The notes below the pieces were generated by a model. The model was not told the DNA's origin and made no database searches. It saw nothing but the letters and a program-made list of their open reading frames with translations. 64,000 bases of DNA from Lineus longissimus (taxonomy: Eukaryota; Nemertea; Pilidiophora; Heteronemertea; Lineidae): positions 12,550,953 to 12,614,952 of the forward strand of contig NC_088324.1 of NCBI RefSeq assembly GCF_910592395.1, written 5' to 3'. Position numbers and translations under genes: made by a program. Of this stretch, positions 39,601-46,374 are shown in pieces (position 1 is the stretch's first letter; each line of letters opens with the position of its first letter).

Positions 39601-42600
39601 TATTTTCCAAAATACACTCAAATGCCTGCTATAGGAGATAGGATTGTCAACTGGATTCAGAGATTGTGCATGCATAACTTTGGGTTTGAAAATCACATGC
39701 ACATATGTCAAGGAATCTTGGCAGCATTTCCTGCAAAAGCATCATTAGTTACCACAAAACCTGGTTAAACAGTTATTCAAACCACAAGAACTCTGGATTC
39801 TTGCAACCACCGCATTCTTCTCCAACTGCATTCAAGCCAGGTTACCATCAAACAAACCTTTGAAAAATTACCTTAAAACTTCTTGTCATTGCTTCAAAAT
39901 ATTCATAAGCCTAAGAAATGGTTAAAAATAAAAGTTGAAAACAAAGCAATTGTTTACAACGGATGTAAAATTAAAGAAGGATTCAATCTCCGTCACAGAG
40001 TTTTGAAGTCGCTCGCGGGTGTTGGGAGATTGCAATGCTCACTCCAAAGACCTCTGTTGACGACAAGACAAGACAGGCGTTGATTTGCTACATTGTGACA
40101 GCTTCATGCAATTGAAATATACCATGATTTCTAAATGATATCTAAATATACCATGATTTCTAGCTTGTAACCAACTGAACAGAAAAAAATGGGTAGGGAT
40201 TTCAAGGAAGGACAAAGGAAAAAATATGAAATATTCCTGAACCATATTCTTGATGGATATACCTGATGGAGTAGAATTAAAAATTTAGCGAATGAAGATG
40301 GACATGACATAAAGTAGTGCCCTCTCCTCTCCTGTGGACAGATTGTAGTCGAGAAACATGAAGACACTGATGATGTTTCAGATGTCACATACACATTTAA
40401 GTGGCAAGAGAAAGGAGAGTCCTGGCCATAAGTAAAGAAGCCTTGTTGTGCACAACATCAGAACAACACCTGATTCTGCAGATACAACACTGAGCACATT
40501 CAGAGGAGAAATTTTGCCACGACCATGAAAGATGCCACAGGTTAGTTTCTGTAATAAAATGATGGTCAAATGTTGCGTGTGGCAAGGTATGTTACTTGTG
40601 GACAGAACAGTATAGTAAACAATGATGAAGAAGAAGATACAACTGTTTTTTAGAACTGTCAGTAAAGAAATTTCTGGAAGATGTTGCATTTTATGTACCA
40701 CCAATACCCGAAAAGTATTTTATTGCAACTTGAGATAAAGTGCGTATCAAGACCTTGGCTAAAGCATCCAGCAAACAAGAGATTTTGCTGCAGGAACCTG
40801 CAACAATTATTGCTGAGATGAGTGACAAAATGATCTTCTGTCTGTGGGTAAATCCAGTCATTACCTTGCTTTTGATATCGCTGTGGCCACACCACAGCAA
40901 TGACCAATTCTTATCACAAGACAGGTGATGACCAGACCACAGAAAAGAGATTTTTGTCACATTCAATAATCATTGCTTGTCACTGCGATGAGAATCTCAG
41001 GATGTAACTTCTCCATACAGCTGACATAAGGGTGATACAATATGATGGTTTGCATAGACTTGATACACTTTTTATTTCAAGTTGAGATAGAATGTTTTCC
41101 ATATAGTGGCGTAAAGAGTAGGATTGGGGTCAAAGGAAGGTTACCTTCTTCATTTTGACTGACACACTCTGCCAGTTGGAGGGACTACCTGGTGATACAT
41201 CGTTAACGCTGTAAGCCTAAGAATCAAAATATGTGAAAAATAAAGCTGATTCAGAAGGAAAAAACATGCGCTCCTGAAAAATTTCAGAAAAGCACCTGTG
41301 CAGGTCAAAAGATTTGGGTCCGTTACCCAATTAACCCAAAAACAGTTCGGTTGGGCATGTGACTTCGTCTGAAACTGTCAAACACTTAGGAGGTTTAGGA
41401 GGAGGGCCTTTTTCTCCTCCTCCATCAAGTATATCCATCATCCAGCACCTGTATTTATATATCTATTAGATTTACCCATGATTTTAGGATTTGTCTTGGC
41501 TTTGACTCCACCTAATGGAAGAAAACATCAAAACTTAAACAACTACGCTAACATGCCTAAAAGGCTCAGGGGAAATTGCAAACTCTCAAAATCTGGCTTA
41601 AGCACGGCCATACACAGATCCAGAGGAACTTGGCAAAAGCAGCTTCAATGAAATTTCACCCTGAAAGCGATAAAATGCTAAAAATGAAACTGCCTGCATG
41701 CAGATTCAGTGAAATCTCGCCCAAAGCACGCTGTTGTTTAAAAAACTTCGCCCACCAGCATTTGCCAAGGCTAAACAATAATGGTCTGCAGAAAGCATTG
41801 TCTTAATTAGCAGGGTTGGGATTCTCCACTGGGACCATGCAAATACAAACAGCTTTCATGGGAGGAGCCTTTTTGAAAAAGACAAATTTTAGTCTCAATT
41901 TCATCGAGTGCATGACAATTTGATATTCTTTTCAAATAAAGGGGTGCATGCCTGTTGCACCACCCCCCCCCCCCCCCCCCCCCCCCCGGATCTGCGCCTG
42001 GCTTCCAAGCAAGTTACGTTAGCTTTGTCCATGTCCCACCTGCCTCAGCGCTGTTATTGTACAAATTCTGACAAGTACATGTAAACACGGCTATAATATT
42101 GACCACAAAAATCGATGGCCAATGCAGCATTTCCCCATGAAATTTTAAGAACAAAAGCATCTACCTGGATACTTCATCAGAATCAATGACATGTTAACCC
42201 ATTCAAACACATGACTTTTTGGATACTGTTTGCGGTTTATGGTACGATGATGAACAGAACAGATAAGAAAACAACTGCTGTTTTGAAATCAATAATCTCA
42301 CAGTTGTACAGTTCTGTCCATTTGGATGCCTTATCTTGCTGAATTGACAGTATCCAACAATCAGAGCCATGATGCTGCCCCATACATTCATCCGTGCATT
42401 AGACATTAAATGTTTTCCACAGAAGTGAGCATCAGCCCGCACTGTTAAAGGCCAACGCCTGTCTTCAGTGTATTTTCTAGTGGGCTAAGGTGAAAAGGAA
42501 TACACCCGGGGAATACACTGCTGTAGTGCAGTTATTATGCAAAAAAATTAGTGGAAACTTGGGATTTTTACATGTCTTCACAACAATGCTGTTGCCATCA

Positions 42601-44995
42601 TATGGTACATACCGACACAATTGGAAATTCAAGTTCAATTTTCAAGTGTTTGAATGAACAGAGTAAGCCTTTAAAACTACACTAGTACAATCAACTTTAT
42701 ATCATCATGTTGAACAGCAGATCTCTTCCACTGCTGCCACTCATCAAAAAGTCCTTTTTAATTCACCAAAAGCCATAAACATCCCGATGTTGACGATAAA
42801 ATCTTTGATAAATTGCTTGGATTTACTACTCACTCTTCGCATGTTTCCCGACTGAGTTATGGATGGAGTCTTCTTCTGTGCATAGGCATCCCGTTTGGCC
42901 TGGAGAGAAAATGATGAGGAAAATTGTGATCGAAGCAGCAGAAACACATTTGGAAAATGTTATTAGGCAATCAGGAGATGGATATCAGGAGTTACCAATT
43001 CCAGTGTCAACTAAGTAACTGGGACATCAATGAAACATAGTAGATGCTGATATCTTCAATGCTATGGTACACTGAGGTACTTATACCATCCCATCTTTAT
43101 TGACCATGCTATTATTTCTGTCAACTTGGCCTTTTCATGACCAAAGATTGAACTGCTCATGATTAATTCATTTGGTCAAATGACATCAGCAAATGAGAAC
43201 AAACCTTTAGAAAAAAGAAGGCTATTTCATTTACCTGAAGGCCCAGCAGCCATATCATCATGGACTCATGGTTGTCAGCAGTAAACACATGTTCTTTACC
43301 CTTGGCCCTGGAAGTAAAGTCACAAGTAGAGCAATTTTCATTTCAAGCTTTGCAAAACTGCTTGGTAACTCGATAAGAGTGATTTTAATTAGATTTTAAT
43401 TTTCAACCATGTATATGTTGATTCTTTAGACTGGTGCAGAGGGGTTTTTTTGTGTCAGAGGTCCAAAGAAAGTGTTCACAATTTGGACAGTTATTTGTGA
43501 ACTGACAAAATATAACTAACAAACTTACGTTATAACAAACTGATTATTCATGTCGAGATTGAGAGAGATAGAAGAACCACCTATCTCGATGGCCCCTAGT
43601 GGTGCCTTGGTCCCAGAATCCTCTTGGGTCTTGTACCAGACTAACTGACATCCTGATTCATCGAAAAGATACCACTGACGTCGTTTGGACTTGAACTTGC
43701 CCAGGGCTGTAAGAAAGGAAGAAAACAAACAATAAAACAAAACAGGAACACTAATTGAAACTTATATCAGGGACCAATGTGCTTATCGAGCCAACTTTGT
43801 TTGAGAAAAAGCCCAGGGGATCACTCTTCACACTGTGTTTAGCACATCAGCCAATTAACCTTGATTGGAGCTCTTGATAGTGCGTCAAGGTGATTTCAAA
43901 TCTGCATCCCCTAAGGCAGGATGATATCTTGAATCCTAACCCCTTATGGCTGGGTCATTTCAGACCCTGCCCCTTTTGGCAGTGTCAGACATGGCCTCTT
44001 TAGAACTCTGTTACTTTGTCTAAATGGTCTTACCACAACCATACTCACAGCCTCTTTCTGCCTACACCATGGACACCCAGGCTCAGCACTCAGTACAACA
44101 AACTATAGCAGCTCAGAGAGGAACTGAATAGGACGACGAAATCGGACTGCCACAGGAGTTTACTTTCTTGCACTGCTCTCAAGCTCTATACGTATAATCA
44201 CTTTGGCCAATCGATGACAGAGTGGAGAATAGATTTCAAGTAACACCAGGTCCCCCCCCCCCGCTTGATCTTTTCTCAATTGCATTTAGAGGCGGTGAAA
44301 TGGATTCCTTACCACCCTCAATTTCACATGCCGCAAAAGATCGGGCAGGTCTGTTGTTACCGTAAATCTACTTCCCATGACCATTGATGTTGCACACATG
44401 ATCAAAACATAGACGCCAACGGCCTTGTATCAGAATACGAATTCTGCTTTGACTCTAAATTTGCCTCAAGATATCAGTTTTATGATTAAACTGCTCTCAT
44501 GGTCGGATAAGGATGGTATTGTGGTCACAGATGTTCTTGCTTCCTTGAGATATATATCATCCATAAATGAATGAATGACATCTGCCACCAGGCAACTATT
44601 CATGTGGCTGGCTTCAATTTTCAATTGGAATAAGGCATCGTTGGATTTATCATTATTGGTTAAATCTCAGTGGGTGGATTGAATTTGATTGTTGCAAAGC
44701 ATATGCCAGTTGTCATAATATCAAATTTGTAGATCAATAATGTCAACTGTCAGTTCTCTGTTTCGAGAACAGACGCCCATCCTTGGAATTGGCATTGCTT
44801 TAGGATTTCAAGTTCCAGCCAAAATGGTGGTACCTATGGTCAACCCTTAATCACTATTTCAAAAAGGCTGAAAAACATTATCCAGCAAGAATATGACAAA
44901 AGACCTTTTCCAAAATGGCATAAGAAGTCCAAACAATACTTACCACCACCCTGTTTATAGAAGAGGTAGCCAGAGAGACTGTGCCAGCCAGCCAT
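9514..44995 (-). CDS. TBC1D2: TBC1D2/Armus-like Rab GTPase-activating protein fused to a C-terminal beta-propeller (whole gene)
   Basis: Exons (plus coordinates, transcript order): 44944-44995, 43529-43706, 43235-43307, 42834-42899, small cassettes 41476-41511, 41145-41216, 38825-38860, 38336-38371 and 37401-37415 (last one doubtful), then 35809-36004, 35520-35594, 34916-35212, 33387-33684, 32906-33004, 31908-32054, 31607-31747, 31209-31341, 30997-31067, 30516-30705, 28999-29151, 28626-28715, 28283-28407, 26526-26736, 17791-17970, 17396-17533, 16431-16589, 16014-16111, 15628-15882, 15244-15436, 14443-14559, 14043-14228, 11213-12798, 10990-11077, and 9514-9678 or 10394-10492. All phases agree; with every exon the sum is 5955 nt (1984 aa), about twice human TBC1D2A/B (928/963). 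PH, coiled coil and TBC match TBC1D2. By homology it should stimulate GTP hydrolysis on Rab7-like or Rab5-like GTPases on endosomes. The propeller tail is not part of human TBC1D2. An 8.5-kb intron holds a gene on the other strand. The symbol is by family; A or B orthology cannot be assigned. Confidence 0.9.
10394..10492 (-). CDS. TBC gene: alternative terminal exon, proximal copy
   Basis: 33 codons with stop: starts RLWTNEPVVEICQ, then diverges to SSNDIFKLP and an aromatic tail ending FNFF. Acceptor CTCTTTGCAG, phase 0. It is homologous to the start of the distal terminal exon 9514-9678, so the two are duplicated, mutually exclusive last exons. I see no clean minus-strand AATAAA soon after it, so its poly(A) site is unknown. 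Confidence 0.7.
   Translation of the reverse strand, partial: RLWTNEPVVEICQSSNDIFKLPTFFQQHFNFF
10990..11077 (-). CDS. TBC gene: penultimate propeller exon
   Basis: 88 nt encoding SGGEDVVISCAGCYSDDEPV followed by LKWRKEANE. The pattern of strand, small residues, acidic turn and LKW looks like the outer strands of a propeller blade. It ends in phase 0 and can join either of two terminal exons that both begin (K/R)LWTNEP. Confidence 0.82.
11213..14228 (-). CDS. TBC gene: long acidic insert within the propeller
   Basis: Exon 14043-14228 (62 codons, Ser/Thr-rich then MDSVEEKVRELYFERMHVE) and the 1586-nt exon 11213-12798 (528 codons) form an insert of about 560 residues rich in Ser, Asp and Glu (for example ESEEEEFVDAEAG, EEVSDDEDEICG). 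It has no predictable fold and many casein-kinase-2-like acidic Ser sites. The last 30-40 residues return to folded-looking strand (FPYTYDMTLLVKMKISD) and continue the propeller. The donor of 14043-14228 is GTTCGT, weaker than its neighbours. The large exon is unusual for this gene, whose other exons are 36-300 nt. Confidence 0.83.
14443..16589 (-). CDS. TBC gene: beta-propeller exons (first part)
   Basis: Exons 16431-16589, 16014-16111, 15628-15882, 15244-15436 and 14443-14559 encode residues ~1037-1310. Short repeated strands of the type GKIWMCHGEQSSGKICKI, LMLLGTLSWTLYAF, KVFAALADGTIAIME, QLWCASGNSVVILHA, GVWIAVKGSSTLELWD and YMWVGTARGDLIIYEI look like successive propeller blades (x-x-W/V-G-x-x-x-G-x-L/I). 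The style recalls the non-canonical propellers of JIP3/4, ARHGEF10, LRRK or DENND3 rather than classical WD40 with GH/WD dipeptides. I cannot pick the closest family by eye. The first exon joins the TBC tail in phase 0 with a good acceptor and donor, so the fusion is supported by sequence. Confidence 0.82.
17396..29151 (-). CDS. TBC gene: Rab GAP (TBC) domain exons
   Basis: Exons 28999-29151, 28626-28715, 28283-28407, 26526-26736, 17791-17970 and 17396-17533 cover residues ~738-1036. The domain opens LKMMIRGGIPPQYRGEVW. The arginine finger is in ISLDLLRTMP (IxxDxxR) and the glutamine finger in GYCQGMN, so both catalytic residues are intact. Later blocks LHQHLDDLDIEISTVTLNWF, LRIWDCFLLEGPKVLFRFA and the AFDEMRPFPRRK tail match TBC1D2A/B. 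A charged helix (REEERRHLAEREEM) follows; it is about where human TBC1D2 ends, but here the frame continues into the propeller exon at 16589. The 8.5-kb intron between 26526 and 17970 contains the fibrinogen-related gene on the opposite strand, and the intron 26737-28282 contains a fold-back element. Confidence 0.93.
17971..22880. other. Large TBC-gene intron, left part
   Basis: About 4.9 kb of the 8.5-kb intron between TBC exons 17791-17970 and 26526-26736. I see no coding exon, RNA gene or clear repeat; open frames here are short and lack splice or codon support. It could hold regulatory DNA or 5' UTR exons of the nested fibrinogen-related gene. Confidence 0.5.
22881..22902 (+). other. 5' UTR of the fibrinogen-related gene
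   Basis: A strong acceptor (TTTATCCTGCAG, ending at 22880) lies 22 nt before the ATG, suggesting a spliced leader exon further upstream. No upstream exon could be identified. Confidence 0.4.
22903..26270 (+). CDS. Secreted coiled-coil fibrinogen-related protein, nested gene, 3 exons
   Basis: Exons 22903-23090, 23830-25424 and 25651-26270 (phases 2 then 1) give 800 aa. Residues 1-21 form a signal peptide (MKLLDTILFIMGVTYTQILA), followed by a dibasic QRDKR site that could be cut by a furin-type protease. Residues ~55-190 and ~290-520 are heptad-rich coiled coils with many N-x-S/T sites. Between them lies a basic patch (KSKSKARSKKKGEKK) and two acidic Ser-Gly stretches (FGSGSGEPE, LGSGDLD) like glycosaminoglycan attachment sites. 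The last ~205 residues are a fibrinogen C-terminal domain with four Cys (CTEIY, YCDMD, HCATF, KHCQF), the calcium-site motif DVDNDASSTHCA and the WWYKHC...NLNGRF block. Architecture resembles angiopoietin-like or other fibrinogen-related proteins, which act in innate recognition or matrix; no orthologue is claimed. It lies on the opposite strand inside a TBC-gene intron. Confidence 0.92.
26510..26515 (+). terminator. Candidate poly(A) signal of the nested fibrinogen-related gene
   Basis: The first plus-strand AATAAA after the stop at 26270 is here, 11 bp before the edge of TBC exon 26526-26736 on the other strand. Cleavage 10-30 nt later would place the mRNA end inside that exon, antisense to it. 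An AATATA variant near 26457 is an alternative. Confidence 0.45.
26837..28119. mobile_element. Fold-back-like element with inverted minisatellite arms
   Basis: The left arm (about 26846-27085) holds about 14 units of a 15-bp repeat, consensus CCCATTTCGCCTACA. The right arm (about 27931-28110) holds 11 units of its reverse complement, GTAGGCGAAATGGGT. The 845 bp between has no coding capacity. CCCTACAAC flanks the structure at 26837-26845 and 28111-28119, consistent with a 9-bp target-site duplication as in Mutator-like and fold-back elements. It sits in an intron of the TBC gene. Open frames through the arms are repeat artefacts. Confidence 0.75.
27396..27791. repeat. Inner inverted-repeat unit inside the fold-back element
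   Basis: AGACAAGACCACCATTGA (27396-27413) recurs as its exact reverse complement at 27774-27791, bounding 396 bp. It may be a smaller non-autonomous element nested between the minisatellite arms, or the inner part of a layered inverted repeat. Confidence 0.6.
28861..29016 (-). repeat. Degenerate repeats of an exon/donor junction
   Basis: The donor region of TBC exon 28999-29151 (minus strand ATCTCAGATTCACAG/GTAACT) is echoed twice in the adjacent intron, at about 28951-28972 and 28903-28926, each again with GTAACC after a similar ATCTCAGATTCA block. Spacing is about 45 bp. More diverged units may extend to about 28790. Confidence 0.6.
30516..33684 (-). CDS. TBC gene: acidic linker and coiled-coil exons
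   Basis: Exons 33387-33684, 32906-33004, 31908-32054, 31607-31747, 31209-31341, 30997-31067 and 30516-30705 encode about residues 378-737 of the longest form. The first part is acidic (NESDEDDVGDVFDYDLLA) and the rest forms long heptad-rich helices (KIELAKVMNREACIKTVLD, AKKLKEQCRVLQNQN, KWKEYLLEHRN). The segment HVDSLGFRHSYDNEG followed by YVCTQLHEHYASL matches the conserved block just before the TBC domain in TBC1D2 proteins. In TBC1D2A the coiled coil binds active Rac1, so a GTPase effector role is possible here. A SINE sits in the intron between the first two exons. Confidence 0.88.
33092..33345 (+). mobile_element. tRNA-derived SINE
   Basis: The 5' part reads like a tRNA: AGCGCAGTGGCACAGTTAAA gives an A-box-like block and GGTTCGAAGCT at 33152-33162 is a B box. 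The body is followed by a tail typical of SINE/LINE partners (AAAGTGCTTTGAGACAGTAT, then CTTTATGAGAACTTGTATTT). It is intronic in the TBC gene, inserted antisense to it. No functional tRNA is implied, since the cloverleaf is not kept. Confidence 0.72.
34916..35212 (-). CDS. TBC gene: cassette exon encoding decapeptide repeats
   Basis: 297 nt, phase 1 at both ends, acceptor CTTCTTCAG and donor GGAGATG/GTGGGT. After ECLSYLPMSTTNC the exon encodes about seven tandem units of roughly ten residues, consensus LPrkvyLEeN (for example LPRTVNLKGN, LPEGAKYKDN, LPKSLTLEEN). Two units are variants carrying a CPQSE or YSQSE insert. The period is visible in the DNA as about 30 bp. Amphipathic charged repeats between the PH and the coiled coil could extend the coil or bind a partner; I recognise no known family. 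Inclusion in mRNA is predicted from splice signals and phase only. Confidence 0.6.
35520..35594 (-). CDS. TBC gene: 25-codon phase-1 cassette exon
   Basis: 75 nt, phase 1 at both ends, acceptor GATGCTTTCAG and donor AAAG/GTATAT. It encodes VIPAEKIEIKPTTSPVG followed by DPKTNPWKG. Because it is symmetric it can be skipped without a frameshift. No domain is recognised; the Lys/Glu/Pro content suggests flexible linker. Confidence 0.65.
35809..36004 (-). CDS. TBC gene: Ser/Arg-rich linker exon
   Basis: The 196-nt exon starts in phase 0 (RGSEPAVSHACTSMPD...) and ends after FDN plus one base, setting up the phase-1 block of cassette exons that follows. It contains several RxxS and SP-type sites (LRKSDTI, RGSSFRL) suggesting phosphorylation or 14-3-3 binding. 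No fold is recognised. It can splice in frame to 35520-35594, to 34916-35212 or straight to 33387-33684. Confidence 0.75.
36004..41511 (-). CDS. TBC gene: Ser/Pro linker made of small in-frame cassette exons
   Basis: Between the PH exons and exon 35809-36004 I see a string of short phase-0 exons, each a multiple of three: 41476-41511 (VESKPRQILKSW), 41145-41216 (24 codons, starting AYSVNDVSPGSPSNW), 38825-38860 (SPSSPLQRSPSW), 38336-38371 (SFSSTVPGSPRL) and possibly 37401-37415 (VSLQK). Each has a credible acceptor and donor, and any subset keeps the frame. They encode Ser/Pro-rich, probably disordered linker with SP sites that proline-directed kinases could use. Three are exactly 36 nt, and two of those end in Ser-Trp. 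The 15-nt exon rests on splice signals alone and may be false. Confidence 0.6.
36319..38173. repeat. Recurring ATCGCAGGTTGCAGCGA motifs
   Basis: Near-identical blocks occur at about 36319-36335, 38132-38145 and 38158-38173, with a GTTGCAGCGG remnant near 38238. They look like ends of a degenerate dispersed repeat in TBC-gene introns. No complete element could be delimited. Confidence 0.4.
41963..41987 (+). repeat. 25-nt poly(C) run
   Basis: An uninterrupted C homopolymer in a TBC-gene intron, followed by GGATCTGCGCCTGG. Shorter C runs (about 9-13) occur near 8496, 12901, 27265, 30878 and 44256, and a G run of about 13 near 39147. Length is likely polymorphic and error-prone in assembly. Confidence 0.85.
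42834..44995 (-). CDS. TBC gene: start codon and PH-domain exons
   Basis: Four exons (44944-44995, 43529-43706, 43235-43307, 42834-42899) encode residues 1-123. The protein opens MAGWHSLSGYLFYKQGG, so the PH domain starts almost at the first methionine. The beta-strands RRQWYLFDESG, LVWYKTQEDSG and PLGAIEIGG and the C-terminal helix with the invariant Trp (ESMMIWLLGLQAKRDAY) are all present. Human TBC1D2A/B carry extra residues before the PH domain that are absent here. A stretch ending in a possible 3' splice site at 45059 suggests that the ATG exon starts with a 63-nt 5' UTR. PH domains of this family bind partners or phosphoinositides on endosomes; the ligand cannot be read from sequence. 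Confidence 0.9.
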
Positions 44996-46374
44996 GGTTG
45001 ATGTTGCTGTAGTTTAATCAAAAAGAAGCTCCTTCAACCTGGTACATCCATCATTTATCTGTAATGATAGAAATCACATAGATATAGCCCCGACAGCCAA
45101 ACGGGACATTCAGAGTTGGTTTAGTCCAAAATATAACATCCAGTGACGAGCTCATAGAGAAAGCAATGTAACTGGGTACAGACTATAGGCCTATCAAAAT
45201 CAATAGATCTGGGTTCGGAATCCTCCGTTATTGATGTCATTGCTGGCCATTTTATGGAACATCAAAGCTCTTGAAAAATACATTTTCAGTCAAGTATGTA
45301 CTTGTCTCGTATTGTGGTATTCCTGTAGTTAGTAGATCATGTAAATACGGGTCTTTCCTTGCAGTTAAACCAATTTGTATAACGTGTAGTTTTGATATGT
45401 AAAGCCCTTTAATTAATCAGCTGATAAACCTAATCAATACATCCAGGATATACAAACCTGGAATTTGGTACCAGGACACGAAAACCCTTCAAGCATCCTC
45501 TAAAGCCACTTCATCAGAAACGGAATTTTAATTTGTCTTCTTTCACACTCCAAAATTCCTGTGACGACAGTATAATATACATGGTGGCCACAAAAAAGAG
45601 TACACCAACTACGGAATTCACAGTCCTCAAGTATTTTCATATACAATATTATATTGTTAGTCGTGTTATCGTTCTTTTTGGGCCTCGTAAATTTCAATGA
45701 GTTTTTGGCACCACACTATTTTACTTCCCTTGAAAATGTGACTATAGCCTTATCAAAGATATTTGACCCATCGACCTAAGATTTGTACTCAATGCAGCAA
45801 AAGTCAATACAATTATGGGTAAGAGTTAATATCTAGTCTCCAAACTTTTCATCATTCTGTTTTTTGTGGTCCACCTGATATTGTATGCAGTACACAGTAC
45901 GAATCAGCAGATAGAGTGCTTCCAAGTTATTTTATGTGAATGTGGATTTCATCTGCCTTAAGTGAATAATGTTTTTAAAAACTGAAAGTACATGCAACAG
46001 CTGATAGTGAGCAAGACTATAAGGCTTTGTAATATTGCATACACCCACTCACGCAACACAGTAGTGTTCACTTCATGATAGAGAAACTGATCGATCTGGA
46101 ACACCAAGAGTAGCCCAAGAAGACATTTTCAAATGGATAGACTAATGTCATAGAAAGTTGTTGCCAAGCAAAGGGGGAAATGATAAAAGGTGCCCCGATG
46201 GAAAGCGATTCAAAATCCTTCAAAATTAAGTGAATCCCATTCAAAACCTGCAAGGCTATTCACTGGAAAACAAAGAACAGACTCCACCCTTGAAATTGCC
46301 ATTCACTTCGTTTTGAAGAGTTCTTACTGCTTTATGATATCAAATTCCAGCCAAAATGGCGGTGCCTATGGTCA
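44813..46374 (+). repeat. Pair of 30-bp dispersed repeats
   Basis: TTCCAGCCAAAATGG followed by a GGT/CCTATGGTCA block occurs at 44813-44842 and 46345-46374, differing at two positions. Weaker similarity extends upstream (GGAATTGGCATT against GAAATTGCCATT). Probably remnants of one repeat family; one copy is within the first coding intron of the TBC gene, the other upstream of the start exon. Confidence 0.5.
44996..45058 (-). other. 5' UTR part of the TBC gene start exon
   Basis: On the minus strand a polypyrimidine-poor acceptor ending CATTACAG is followed by 63 nt leading to the ATG at 44995. This fits a spliced 5' UTR, with the promoter further upstream. Confidence 0.45.
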
